From Toxonevra muliebris (Eukaryota > Arthropoda > Insecta > Diptera > Pallopteridae), in the NCBI GenBank assembly GCA_963691655.1, contig CAVNUY010000046.1:124001-188000 (forward strand): a DNA stretch of 64,000 nt, given 5' to 3'. Position numbers and translations under genes: made by a program. How positions within the stretch are numbered: position 1 is the first letter of the stretch; every line of letters starts with the position of its first letter. The notes under the pieces are model-generated. The model ran no database searches and was not told the DNA's origin. It saw only the letters and a program-made list of their open reading frames with translations. Shown piece after piece: positions 25,101 to 38,105 of this stretch.

Positions 25101-28061
25101 TAATTCCGAATTTTAATTCCGAATTTTAATTCCGAATTTTAATTCCGAATTTTAATTCCGAATTTTAATTCCGAATTTTAATTCCGAATTTTAATTTCGA
25201 ATATTAATTTCGAATTTTAATTCCGAAATTTAATTTCGAATTTTAGTTCCGAATTTTAATTCCGAATTTTAATTCCGAATTTTAATTCCGAATTTTAATT
25301 TCGAACTTTAATTTCGAATTTTAATTCCGAAATTTAATTTCGAATTTTAATTTCGAATTTTAATTTCGAATTTTAATTTCGAATTTTAATTCCGAATTTT
25401 AATTTCGAATTTTAATTCCGAATTTTAATTTCGAATCTTAATTCCGAATTTTAATTCCGAATTTTAATTTCGAATTTTAATTTCGAATTTTAATTTCGAA
25501 TTTTAATTCCGATTTTTAATTTCGAATTTTAATTTCGAATTTCAATTTCGAATTTTAATTTCGAATTTCAATTTCGAATTTTAGTTCCGAATTTTAATTT
25601 CGAATTTTAATTTGGAATTTCAATTTCGAATTTTAATTCCGATTTTTAATTTCGAATTTTAATTTCGAAATTCAAATTTAATTTCGAATTTTAATTCCGA
25701 ATTTTAATTCCGAATTTTAATTCCGAATTTTAATTCCGAATTTTAATTTCGAACTTTAATTTCGAATTTTAATTCCGAAATTTAATTTCGAATTTTAATT
25801 TCGAATTTTAATTTCGAATTTTAATTTCGAATTTTAATTCCGAATTTTAATTTCGAATTTTAATTCCGAATTTTAATTTCGAATCTTAATTCCGAATTTT
25901 AATTCCGAATTTTAATTTCGAATTTTAATTTCGAATTTTAATTCCGATTTTTAATTTCGAATTTTAATTTCGAATTTCAATTTCGAATTTTAATTTCGAA
26001 TTTCAATTTCGAATTTTAGTTCCGAATTTTAATTTCGAATTTTAATTTGGAATTTCAATTTCGAATTTTAATTTCGAATTTTAATTTCGAATTTTAATTT
26101 CGAATTTCAATTTCGAATTTTAATTCCGAATTTTAATTTCGAATTTTAGTTCCGAATTTTAATTTCGAATTTTAATTTCGAATTTCAATTTCGAATTTAA
26201 ATTTCGAATTTCAATTTCGAATTTCAATTTCGAATTTTATTTTCGATTTTTAATTCCGAATTTTAATTCCGAATTTTAATTCCGAATTTTAATTCCGAAT
26301 TTTAATTCCGAATTTTAATTCCGAATTTTAATTCCGAATTTTAATTCCGAATTTTAATTCCGAATTTTAATTTCGAATTTCAATTTCGAATTTTAATTTC
26401 GAATTTTAATTCCGAATTTTAATTTCGAATTTTAATTTCGAATTTTAATTCCGAATTTTAATTCCGAATTTTAATTCCAAATTTTAATTCCGAATTTTAA
26501 TTTCGAATTTTAATTTCGAATTTTAATTCCGAATTTTAATTTCGAATTTTAATTTCGAATTTCAATTTCGAATTTTAATTTAGAATTTTAATTTCGAATT
26601 TTAATTTCGAATTTTAATTTCGAATTTTAATTTCGAATTTTAATTTCGAATTTCAATTTCGAATTTCAATTTCGAATTTTAATTTCGAATTTTAATTCCG
26701 AATTTTAATTCCGAATTTTAATTTCGAATTTTAATTCCGAATTTTAATTTCGAATTTTAATTTCGAATTTTAATTCCGAATTTTAATTCCGAATTTTAAT
26801 TCCAAATTTTAATTCCGAATTTTAATTTCGAATTTTAATTTCGAATTTTAATTCCGAATTTTTATTCCGAATTTTAATTCCGAATTTTAATTCCGAATTT
26901 TAATTTCGAATTTCAATTTCGAATTTTAATTTCGAATTTTAATTTCGAATTTTAATTTCGAATTTCAATTTCGAATTTTATTTTCGAATTTTAATTCCGA
27001 ATTTTAATTTCGAATTTTAATTCCGAATTTTAATTCCGAATTTTAATTCCGAATTTTAATTCTGAATTTTAATTTCGAATTTCAATTTCGAATTTTAATT
27101 TCGAATTTTAATTCCGAATTTTAATTTCGAATTTTAATTCCGAATTTTAATTTCGAATTTTAATTTCGAATTTCAATTTCGAATTTTAATTTCGAATTTT
27201 AATTCCGAATTTTAATTTCGAATTTCAATTTCGAATTTTAATTTCGAATTTTAATTCCGAATTTTAATTCCGAATTTTAATTTCGAATTTCAATTTCGAA
27301 TTTTAATTTCGAATTTTAATTTCGAATTTTAATTCCGAATTTTAATTTCGAATTTTAGTTCCGAATTTTATTTTCGAATTTTAATTTCGAATTTTAATTT
27401 CGAATTTTAATTTCGAATTTTAATTTCGAATTTTAATTCCGAATTTTAATTTCGAATTTTAATTCCGAATTTTAATTTCGAATTTTAATTTCGAATTTTA
27501 ATTCCGAATTTTAATTTCGAATTTCAATTTCGAATTTCTATTTCGAATTTTAATTCCGAATTTTAATTTCGAATTTTAATTCCGAATTTTAATTCCGAAT
27601 TTTAATTCCGAATTTTAATTTCGAATTTTAATTTCGAATTTTAATTTCGAAATTTAATTTCGAATTTTAATTTCGAATTTTAATTCCGAATTTTAATTTC
27701 GAATTTTAGTTCCGAATTTTAATTTCGAATTTTAATTTCGAATTTCAATTTCGAATTTTATTTTCGAATTTTAATTCCGAATTTTAATTTCGAATTTTAA
27801 TTCCGAATTTTAATTCCGAATTTTAATTCGGAATTTTAATTCCGAATTTTAATTTCGAATTTTAATTTCGAATTTCAATTTCGAATTTTAATTTCGAATT
27901 TTAATTCCGAATTTTAATTTCGAATTTTAATTCCGAATTTTAATTTCGAATTTTAATTTCGAATTTTAATTCCGAATTTTAATTTCGAATTTTAATTTCG
28001 AATTTCAATTTCGAATTTTAATTTAGAATTTTAATTTCGAAATTTAATTTCGAATTTTAAT
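22154..28061 (+). repeat. Higher-order repeat B2 (5908 bp = 454 units + 6 bp)
   Basis: From TTAGAG at 22154 to 28062. Landmarks match B1: AATCTCG 23451, AATCCCAAA 24413, CGATTTTTAATTCCG 24782 and 26244, AATTTGG 25609 and 26044, 19-bp unit 25668. Near 24052 it has a CCAAA unit shared with B3 (near 29948) but absent from B1, so B2 and B3 are sisters. Near 24212 CGCATTTT is private to B2. The right end does not return to A: at about 27.42-27.45 kb, after AGTTCCG and ATTTTCG units, it joins sequence equivalent to about 21.5 kb. That puts the next B copy directly behind this one. The join is an inferred unequal-exchange junction. Confidence 0.78.
25668..25686 (+). repeat. 19-bp length-variant unit, second copy
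   Basis: AAATTCAAATTTAATTTCG between CG at 25667 and 25686. CG phase goes from residue 5 to residue 11 (mod 13). It lies 11992 bp after the first copy and 5895 bp before the third. The 5895-bp distance equals the offset of the AATCCCAAA, CGATTTTTAATTCCG and AATTTGG landmarks between B2 and B3, showing it was copied with the HOR. Confidence 0.95.
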
Positions 28062-31000
28062 TTAGAGTTTAAATTCCGAATTTTAATTTCGAATTTCAAT
28101 TTCGAATTTCAATTTCGAATTTTAATTTCGAATTTTAATTCCGAATTTTAATTCCGAATTTTAATTCCGAATTTTAATTCCGAATTTTAATTTCGAATTT
28201 TAATTTCGAATTTTAATTTCGAATTTCAATTTCGAATTTTAATTTCGAATTTCAATTTCGAATTTTAATTCCGAATTTTAATTTCGAATTTTAATTTCGA
28301 ATTTTAATTTCGAATTTTAATTTCGAATTTTATTTTCGAATTTTAATTCCGAATTTTAATTTCGAATTTTAATTCCGAATTTTTATTCCGAATTTTAATT
28401 CCGAATTTTAATTCCGAATTTTAATTTCGAATTTCAATTTCGAATTTTAATTTCGAATTTTAATTTCGAATTTTAATTTCGAATTTCAATTTCGAATTTT
28501 ATTTTCGAATTTAAATTCCGAATTTTAATTTCGAATTTTAATTCCGAATTTTAATTCCGAATTTTAATTCCGAATTTTAATTCTGAATTTTAATTTCGAA
28601 TTTCAATTTCGAATTTTAATTTCGAATTTTAATTCCGAATTTTAATTTCGAATTTTAATTCCGAATTTTAATTTCGAATTTTAATTTCGAATTTCAATTT
28701 CGAATTTTAATTTCGAATTTTAATTCCGAATTTTAATTTCGAATTTCAATTTCGAATTTTAATTTCGAATTTTAATTCCGAATTTTAATTCCGAATTTTA
28801 ATTTCGAATTTCAATTTCGAATTTTAATTTCGAATTTTAATTTCGAATTTTAATTCCGAATTTTAATTTCGAATTTTAGTTCCGAATTTTATTTTCGAAT
28901 TTTAATTTCGAATTTTAATTTCGAATTTTAATTTCGAATTTTAATTCCGAATTTTAATTCCGAATTTTAATTTCGAATTTTAATTTCGAATTTCAATTTC
29001 GAATTTTAATTTCGAATTTTAATTCCGAATTTTAATTTCGAATTTCAATTTCGAATTTTAATTTCGGATTTCAATTTCGAATTTTAATTCCGAATTTTAA
29101 TTTCGAATTTTAGTTCCGAATTTTAATTTCGAATTTTAATTTCGAATTTTAATTTCGAATTTTAATTTCGAATTTTAATTTCGAATTTCAATTTCGAATT
29201 TTAATTTCGAATTTTAATTCCGAATTTTAATTTCGAATTTTAATTTCGAATTTTAATTTCGAATTTTAATTTCGAATTTCAATTTCGAATTTTAATTTCG
29301 AATTTTAATTTCGAATTTTAATTTCGAATTTTAATTTCGAATTTTAATTTCGAATTTTAATCTCGAATTTTAATTTCGAATTTCAATTTCGAATTTCAAT
29401 TTCGAATTTTAATTTCGAATTTTAATTTCGAATTTCAATTTCGAATTTCAATTTCAAATTTTAATTCCGAATTTTAATTCCGAATTTTAATTTCGAATTT
29501 TAATTCCGAATTTTAATTTCGAATTTTAATTTCGAATTTAAATTTCGAATTTCAATTTCGAATTTTAATTTCGAATTTTAATTTCGAATTTTAATTTCGA
29601 ATTTTAATTTCGAATTTCAATTTCGAATTTTATTTTTGAAATTTAATTCCGAATTTTAATTTCGAATTTTAATTCCGAATTTTAATTCCGAATTTTAATT
29701 CCGAATTTTAATTCCGAATTTTAATTCCGAATTTTAATTTCGAATTTCAATTCCGAATTTTATTTTCGAATTTTAATTCCGAATTTTAATTTCGAATTTT
29801 AATTCAGAATTTTAATTCCGAATTTTAATTCCGAATTTTAATTCCGAATTTTAATTCCGAATTTTAATTTCGAATTTTAATTTCCAATTTTAATTTCGAA
29901 TATTAATTTCGAATTTTAATTCCGAAATTTAATTTCGAATTTTAATTCCAAATTTTAATTCCGAATTTTAATTCCGAATTTTAATTCCGAATTTTAATTT
30001 CGAACTTTAATTTCGAATTTTAATTCCGAAATTTAATTTCGAATTTTAATTTCGAATTTTAATTTCGAATTTTAATTTCGAATTTTAATTCCGAATTTTA
30101 ATTTCGAATTTTAATTCCGAATTTTAATTTCGAATCTTAATTTCGAATTTTAATTCCGAATTTTAATTCCGAATTTTAATTCCGAATTTTAATTCCGAAT
30201 TTTAATTCCGAATTTTAATTCCGAATTTTAATTCCGAATTTTAATTCCGAATTTTAATTTCGAATTTTAATTCCGAATTTTAATTCCGAATTTTAATTCC
30301 GAATTTTAATCCCAAATTTTAATTCCTAATTTTAATTTCGAATTTTAATTTCGAATTTTAATTCCGAATTTTAATTTCGAATTTTAATTCCGAATTTTAA
30401 TTCCGAATTTTAATTCCTAATTTTAATTCCGAATTTTAATTCCGAATTTTAATTTCGAATTTTAATTTCGAATTTCAATTTCGAATTTTAATTTCGAATT
30501 TTAATTCCGAAATTTAATTTCGAATTTTAATTTCGAATTTTAATTTCGAATTTCAATTTCGAATTTTAATTTCGAATTTTAATTCCGAATTTTAATTTCG
30601 AATTTTAATTTCGAATTTCAATTTCGAATTTAAATTTCGAATTTCAATTTCGAATTTCAATTTCGAATTTTATTTTCGATTTTTAATTCCGAATTTTAAT
30701 TCCGAATTTTAATTCCGAATTTTAATTCCGAATTTTAATTCCGAATTTTAATTCCGAATTTTAATTCCGAATTTTAATTCCGAATTTTAATTCCGAATTT
30801 TAATTTCGAATTTCAATTTCGAATTTTAATTTCGAATTTTAATTCCGAATTTTAATTTCGAATTTTAATTTCGAATTTTAATTCCGAATTTTAATTCCGA
30901 ATTTTAATTCCAAATTTTAATTCCGAATTTTAATTTCGAATATTAATTTCGAATTTTAATTCCGAAATTTAATTTCGAATTTTAATTCAGAATTTTAATT

Positions 31001-32648
31001 CCGAATTTTAATTCCGAATTTTAATTCCGAATTTTAATTCCGAATTTTAATTCCGAATTTTAATTCCGAATTTTAATTCCGAATTTTAATTTCGAATATT
31101 AATTTCGAATTTTAATTCCGAAATTTAATTTCGAATTTTAGTTCCGAATTTTAATTCCGAATTTTAATTCCGAATTTTAATTCCGAATTTTAATTTCGAA
31201 CTTTAATTTCGAATTTTAATTCCGAAATTTAATTTCGAATTTTAATTTCGAATTTTAATTTCGAATTTTAATTTCGAATTTTAATTCCGAATTTTAATTT
31301 CGAATTTTAATTCCGAATTTTAATTTCGAATCTTAATTCCGAATTTTAATTCCGAATTTTAATTTCGAATTTTAATTTCGAATTTTAATTTCGAATTTTA
31401 ATTCCGATTTTTAATTTCGAATTTTAATTTCGAATTTCAATTTCGAATTTTAATTTCGAATTTCAATTTCGAATTTTAGTTCCGAATTTTAATTTCGAAT
31501 TTTAATTTGGAATTTCAATTTCGAATTTTAATTCCGATTTTTAATTTCGAATTTTAATTTCGAAATTCAAATTTAATTTCGAATTTTAATTCCGAATTTT
31601 AATTCCGAATTTTAATTCCGAATTTTAATTCCGAATTTTAATTTCGAACTTTAATTTCGAATTTTAATTCCGAAATTTAATTTCGAATTTTAATTTCGAA
31701 TTTTAATTTCGAATTTTAATTTCGAATTTTAATTCCGAATTTTAATTTCGAATTTTAATTCCGAATTTTAATTTCGAATCTTAATTCCGAATTTTAATTC
31801 CGAATTTTAATTTCGAATTTTAATTTCGAATTTTAATTCCGATTTTTAATTTCGAATTTTAATTTCGAATTTCAATTTCGAATTTTAATTTCGAATTTCA
31901 ATTTCGAATTTTAGTTCCGAATTTTAATTTCGAATTTTAATTTGGAATTTCAATTTCGAATTTTAATTTCGAATTTTAATTTCGAATTTTAATTTCGAAT
32001 TTCAATTTCGAATTTTAATTCCGAATTTTAATTTCGAATTTTAGTTCCGAATTTTAATTTCGAATTTTAATTTCGAATTTCAATTTCGAATTTAAATTTC
32101 GAATTTCAATTTCGAATTTCAATTTCGAATTTTATTTTCGATTTTTAATTCCGAATTTTAATTCCGAATTTTAATTCCGAATTTTAATTCCGAATTTTAA
32201 TTCCGAATTTTAATTCCGAATTTTAATTCCGAATTTTAATTTCGAATTTCAATTTCGAATTTTAATTTCGAATTTTAATTCCGAATTTTAATTTCGAATT
32301 TTAATTTCGAATTTTAATTCCGAATTTTAATTCCGAATTTTAATTCCAAATTTTAATTCCGAATTTTAATTTCGAATTTTAATTTCGAATTTTAATTCCG
32401 AATTTTAATTTCGAATTTTAATTTCGAATTTCAATTTCGAATTTTAATTTAGAATTTTAATTTCGAATTTTAATTTCGAATTTTAATTTCGAATTTTAAT
32501 TTCGAATTTTAATTTCGAATTTCAATTTCGAATTTCAATTTCGAATTTTAATTTCGAATTTTAATTCCGAATTTTAATTCCGAATTTTAATTTCGAATTT
32601 TAATTCCGAATTTTAATTTCGAATTTTAATTTCGAATTTTAATTCCGA
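28062..32648 (+). repeat. Higher-order repeat B3 (truncated by a later tandem duplication)
   Basis: Third B copy beginning at TTAGAG 28062. Landmarks lie 5895-5908 bp after their B2 partners: AATCTCG 29359, AATCCCAAA 30308, CGATTTTTAATTCCG 30677 and 32139, AATTTGG 31504 and 31939, 19-bp unit 31563. A private change makes one of the units just after the TTAGA near 28025 into AAATTTAATTTCG. Equivalence with B2 continues past 32.3 kb (CCAAA 32346/26477, 32671/26802, offset 5869) into the duplicated block that follows. Gene-free. Confidence 0.78.
31563..31581 (+). repeat. 19-bp length-variant unit, third copy
   Basis: AAATTCAAATTTAATTTCG between CG at 31562 and 31581. CG phase goes from residue 11 to residue 4 (mod 13). 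As at 25668, the flanks are AATTTGG, TTCAATTTCG, a CCG unit and ATTTTTAATTTCG on the left, and TTTCG then CCG units on the right. The next B-type copy near 37.9 kb has no 19-bp unit; its corresponding stretch has a TTTTG unit and AATTTTATTTTCG instead. Confidence 0.95.
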
Positions 32649-34715
32649 ATTTTAATTCCGAATTTTAATTCCAAATTTTAATTCCGAATTTTAATTTCGA
32701 ATTTTAATTTCGAATTTTAATTCCGAATTTTTATTCCGAATTTTAATTCCGAATTTTAATTCCGAATTTTAATTTCGAATTTCAATTTCGAATTTTAATT
32801 TCGAATTTTAATTTCGAATTTTAATTTCGAATTTCAATTTCGAATTTTATTTTCGAATTTAAATTCCGAATTTTAATTTCGAATTTTAATTCCGAATTTT
32901 AATTCCGAATTTTAATTCCGAATTTTAATTCTGAATTTTAATTTCGAATTTCAATTTCGAATTTTAATTTCGAATTTTAATTCCGAATTTTAATTTCGAA
33001 TTTTAATTCCGAATTTTAATTTCGAATTTTAATTTCGAATTTCAATTTCGAATTTTAATTTCGAATTTTAATTCCGAATTTTAATTTCGAATTTCAATTT
33101 CGAATTTTAATTTCGAATTTTAATTCCGAATTTTAATTCCGAATTTTAATTTCGAATTTCAATTTCGAATTTTAATTTCGAATTTTAATTTCGAATTTTA
33201 ATTCCGAATTTTAATTTCGAATTTTAGTTCCGAATTTTATTTTCGAATTTTAATTTCGAATTTTAATTTCGAATTTTAATTTCGAATTTTAATTCCGAAT
33301 TTTAATTCCGAATTTTAATTTCGAATTTTAATTTCGAATTTCAATTTCGAATTTTAATTTCGAATTTTAATTCCGAATTTTAATTTCGAATTTCAATTTC
33401 GAATTTTAATTTCGGATTTCAATTTCGAATTTTAATTCCGAATTTTAATTTCGAATTTTAGTTCCGAATTTTAATTTCGAATTTTAATTTCGAATTTTAA
33501 TTTCGAATTTTAATTTCGAATTTTAATTTCGAATTTCAATTTCGAATTTTAATTTCGAATTTTAATTCCGAATTTTAATTTCGAATTTTAATTTCGAATT
33601 TTAATTTCGAATTTTAATTTCGAATTTCAATTTCGAATTTTAATTTCGAATTTTAATTTCGAATTTTAATTTCGAATTTTAATTTCGAATTTTAATTTCG
33701 AATTTTAATCTCGAATTTTAATTTCGAATTTCAATTTCGAATTTCAATTTCGAATTTTAATTTCGAATTTTAATTTCGAATTTCAATTTCGAATTTCAAT
33801 TTCAAATTTTAATTCCGAATTTTAATTCCGAATTTTAATTTCGAATTTTAATTCCGAATTTTAATTTCGAATTTTAATTTCGAATTTAAATTTCGAATTT
33901 CAGTTTCGAATTTTAATTTCGAATTTTAATTTCGAATTTTAATTTCGAATTTTAATTTCGAATTTCAATTTCGAATTTTATTTTTGAAATTTAATTCCGA
34001 ATTTTAATTTCGAATTTTAATTCCGAATTTTAATTCCGAATTTTAATTCCGAATTTTAATTTCGAATTTCAATTCCGAATTTTATTTTCGAATTTTAATT
34101 CCGAATTTTAATTTCGAATTTTAATTCAGAATTTTAATTCCGAATTTTAATTCCGAATTTTAATTCCGAATTTTAATTCCGAATTTTAATTCCGAATTTT
34201 AATTTCGAATTTTAATTTCCAATTTTAATTTCGAATATTAATTTCGAATTTTAATTCCGAAATTTAATTTCGAATTTTAATTCCGAATTTTAATTCCGAA
34301 TTTTAATTCCGAATTTTAATTCCGAATTTTAATTTCGAACTTTAATTTCGAATTTTAATTCCGAAATTTAATTTCGAATTTTAATTTCGAATTTTAATTT
34401 CGAATTTTAATTTCGAATTTTAATTCCGAATTTTAATTTCGAATTTTAATTCCGAATTTTAATTTCGAATCTTAATTTCGAATTTTAATTCCGAATTTTA
34501 ATTCCGAATTTTAATTCCGAATTTTAATTCCGAATTTTAATTCCGAATTTTAATTCCGAATTTTAATTCCGAATTTTAATTCCGAATTTTAATTTCGAAT
34601 TTTAATTCCGAATTTTAATTCCGAATTTTAATTCCGAATTTTAATCCCAAATTTTAATTCCTAATTTTAATTTCGAATTTTAATTTCGAATTTTAATTCC
34701 GAATTTTAATTTCGA
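32649..34715 (+). repeat. 2067-bp tandem duplication, copy 1
   Basis: First of two adjacent 159-unit copies. Landmarks recur exactly 2067 bp later: CCAAA 32671/34738, AATCTCG 33707/35774, AATCCCAAA 34643/36710. Both copies have only three CCG units where B2 and B3 have more, just before the TTCAATTCCG unit near 34070/36137, so that contraction came first. Copy 1 has a private CAGTTTCG near 33901. The sequence is B-type, corresponding to about 26.8 kb and then 22.4-24.5 kb, so a B-B junction lies inside it. Confidence 0.85.
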
Positions 34716-36782
34716 ATTTTAATTCCGAATTTTAATTCCAAATTTTAATTCCGAATTTTAATTTCGAATTTTAATTTCGAATTTTAATTCCGAATTTTTA
34801 TTCCGAATTTTAATTCCGAATTTTAATTCCGAATTTTAATTTCGAATTTCAATTTCGAATTTTAATTTCGAATTTTAATTTCGAATTTTAATTTCGAATT
34901 TCAATTTCGAATTTTATTTTCGAATTTAAATTCCGAATTTTAATTTCGAATTTTAATTCCGAATTTTAATTCCGAATTTTAATTCCGAATTTTAATTCTG
35001 AATTTTAATTTCGAATTTCAATTTCGAATTTTAATTTCGAATTTTAATTCCGAATTTTAATTTCGAATTTTAATTCCGAATTTTAATTTCGAATTTTAAT
35101 TTCGAATTTCAATTTCGAATTTTAATTTCGAATTTTAATTCCGAATTTTAATTTCGAATTTCAATTTCGAATTTTAATTTCGAATTTTAATTCCGAATTT
35201 TAATTCCGAATTTTAATTTCGAATTTCAATTTCGAATTTTAATTTCGAATTTTAATTTCGAATTTTAATTCCGAATTTTAATTTCGAATTTTAGTTCCGA
35301 ATTTTATTTTCGAATTTTAATTTCGAATTTTAATTTCGAATTTTAATTTCGAATTTTAATTCCGAATTTTAATTCCGAATTTTAATTTCGAATTTTAATT
35401 TCGAATTTCAATTTCGAATTTTAATTTCGAATTTTAATTCCGAATTTTAATTTCGAATTTCAATTTCGAATTTTAATTTCGGATTTCAATTTCGAATTTT
35501 AATTCCGAATTTTAATTTCGAATTTTAGTTCCGAATTTTAATTTCGAATTTTAATTTCGAATTTTAATTTCGAATTTTAATTTCGAATTTTAATTTCGAA
35601 TTTCAATTTCGAATTTTAATTTCGAATTTTAATTCCGAATTTTAATTTCGAATTTTAATTTCGAATTTTAATTTCGAATTTTAATTTCGAATTTCAATTT
35701 CGAATTTTAATTTCGAATTTTAATTTCGAATTTTAATTTCGAATTTTAATTTCGAATTTTAATTTCGAATTTTAATCTCGAATTTTAATTTCGAATTTCA
35801 ATTTCGAATTTCAATTTCGAATTTTAATTTCGAATTTTAATTTCGAATTTCAATTTCGAATTTCAATTTCAAATTTTAATTCCGAATTTTAATTCCGAAT
35901 TTTAATTTCGAATTTTAATTCCGAATTTTAATTTCGAATTTTAATTTCGAATTTAAATTTCGAATTTCAATTTCGAATTTTAATTTCGAATTTTAATTTC
36001 GAATTTTAATTTCGAATTTTAATTTCGAATTTCAATTTCGAATTTTATTTTTGAAATTTAATTCCGAATTTTAATTTCGAATTTTAATTCCGAATTTTAA
36101 TTCCGAATTTTAATTCCGAATTTTAATTTCGAATTTCAATTCCGAATTTTATTTTCGAATTTTAATTCCGAATTTTAATTTCGAATTTTAATTCAGAATT
36201 TTAATTCCGAATTTTAATTCCGAATTTTAATTCCGAATTTTAATTCCGAATTTTAATTCCGAATTTTAATTTCGAATTTTAATTTCCAATTTTAATTTCG
36301 AATATTAATTTCGAATTTTAATTCCGAAATTTAATTTCGAATTTTAATTCCGAATTTTAATTCCGAATTTTAATTCCGAATTTTAATTCCGAATTTTAAT
36401 TTCGAACTTTAATTTCGAATTTTAATTCCGAAATTTAATTTCGAATTTTAATTTCGAATTTTAATTTCGAATTTTAATTTCGAATTTTAATTCCGAATTT
36501 TAATTTCGAATTTTAATTCCGAATTTTAATTTCGAATCTTAATTTCGAATTTTAATTCCGAATTTTAATTCCGAATTTTAATTCCGAATTTTAATTCCGA
36601 ATTTTAATTCCGAATTTTAATTCCGAATTTTAATTCCGAATTTTAATTCCGAATTTTAATTTCGAATTTTAATTCCGAATTTTAATTCCGAATTTTAATT
36701 CCGAATTTTAATCCCAAATTTTAATTCCTAATTTTAATTTCGAATTTTAATTTCGAATTTTAATTCCGAATTTTAATTTCGA
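34716..36782 (+). repeat. 2067-bp tandem duplication, copy 2
   Basis: Second copy. Matching to copy 1 begins after the TTTCG/CCG difference at 34714/32647. It ends at the CCA/CCG difference 34740/36807, so the exchange point can be placed between about 34716 and 34739. Landmarks here are CCAAA 34738, AATCTCG 35774, TTTTTG near 36052, TTTCCAATTTT near 36288 and AATCCCAAA 36710. Copy 2 continues into normal B sequence after 36783 (CCT unit near 36819). Confidence 0.85.
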
Positions 36783-38105
36783 ATTTTAATTCCGAATTTT
36801 AATTCCGAATTTTAATTCCTAATTTTAATTCCGAATTTTAATTCCGAATTTTAATTTCGAATTTTAATTTCGAATTTCAATTTCGAATTTTAATTTCGAA
36901 TTTTAATTCCGAAATTTAATTTCGAATTTTAATTTCGAATTTTAATTTCGAATTTCAATTTCGAATTTTAATTTCGAATTTTAATTCCGAATTTTAATTT
37001 CGAATTTTAATTTCGAATTTCAATTTCGAATTTAAATTTCGAATTTCAATTTCGAATTTCAATTTCGAATTTTATTTTCGATTTTTAATTCCGAATTTTA
37101 ATTCCGAATTTTAATTCCGAATTTTAATTCCGAATTTTAATTCCGAATTTTAATTCCGAATTTTAATTCCGAATTTTAATTCCGAATTTTAATTCCGAAT
37201 TTTAATTTCGAATTTCAATTTCGAATTTTAATTTCGAATTTTAATTCCGAATTTTAATTTCGAATTTTAATTTCGAATTTTAATTCCGAATTTTAATTCC
37301 GAATTTTAATTCCAAATTTTAATTCCGAATTTTAATTTCGAATATTAATTTCGAATTTTAATTCCGAAATTTAATTTCGAATTTTAATTCAGAATTTTAA
37401 TTCCGAATTTTAATTCCGAATTTTAATTCCGAATTTTAATTCCGAATTTTAATTCCGAATTTTAATTCCGAATTTTAATTCCGAATTTTAATTTCGAATA
37501 TTAATTTCGAATTTTAATTCCGAAATTTAATTTCGAATTTTAATTCCGAATTTTAATTCCGAATTTTAATTCCGAATTTTAATTCCGAATTTTAATTTCG
37601 AACTTTAATTTCGAATTTTAATTCCGAAATTTAATTTCGAATTTTAATTTCGAATTTTAATTTCGAATTTTAATTTCGAATTTTAATTCCGAATTTTAAT
37701 TTCGAATTTTAATTCCGAATTTTAATTTCGAATCTTAATTCCGAATTTTAATTCCGAATTTTAATTTCGAATTTTAATTTCGAATTTTAATTTCGAATTT
37801 TAATTCCGATTTTTAATTTCGAATTTTAATTTCGAATTTCAATTTCGAATTTTAATTTCGAATTTCAATTTCGAATTTTAGTTCCGAATTTTAATTTCGA
37901 ATTTTAATTTGGAATTTCAATTTCGAATTTTAATTTTGAATTTTATTTTCGAATTTTAATTTCGAATTTCAATTTCGAATTTTAATTCCGAATTTTAATT
38001 TCGAATTTTAGTTCCGAATTTTAATTTCGAATTTTAATTTCGAATTTCAATTTCGAATTTAAATTTCGAATTTCAATTTCGAATTTCAATTTCGAATTTT
38101 ATTTT
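36783..38105 (+). repeat. B-type tail segment
   Basis: Continues the B order after AATCCCAAA: a CCT unit, CGATTTTTAATTCCG (37079), CCAAA (37312), AATATT, TTCAG, a CCG run, AATATT (37497), AACTTT (37601), AATTTGG (37906), CGATTTTTAATTCCG (38106). The 37079 and 37906 landmarks are 6402 bp after 30677 and 31504 in B3. The copy stops resembling B at 38.1 kb. It has AATTTTG followed by ATTTTATTTTCG where B1-B3 have the 19-bp unit region. Gene-free. Confidence 0.72.

Noticed and set aside
13676..31581. Transposon footprint at the 19-bp units
   Set aside because: The extra 6 bp are array-like sequence, there is no target-site duplication or foreign core, and slippage explains them.
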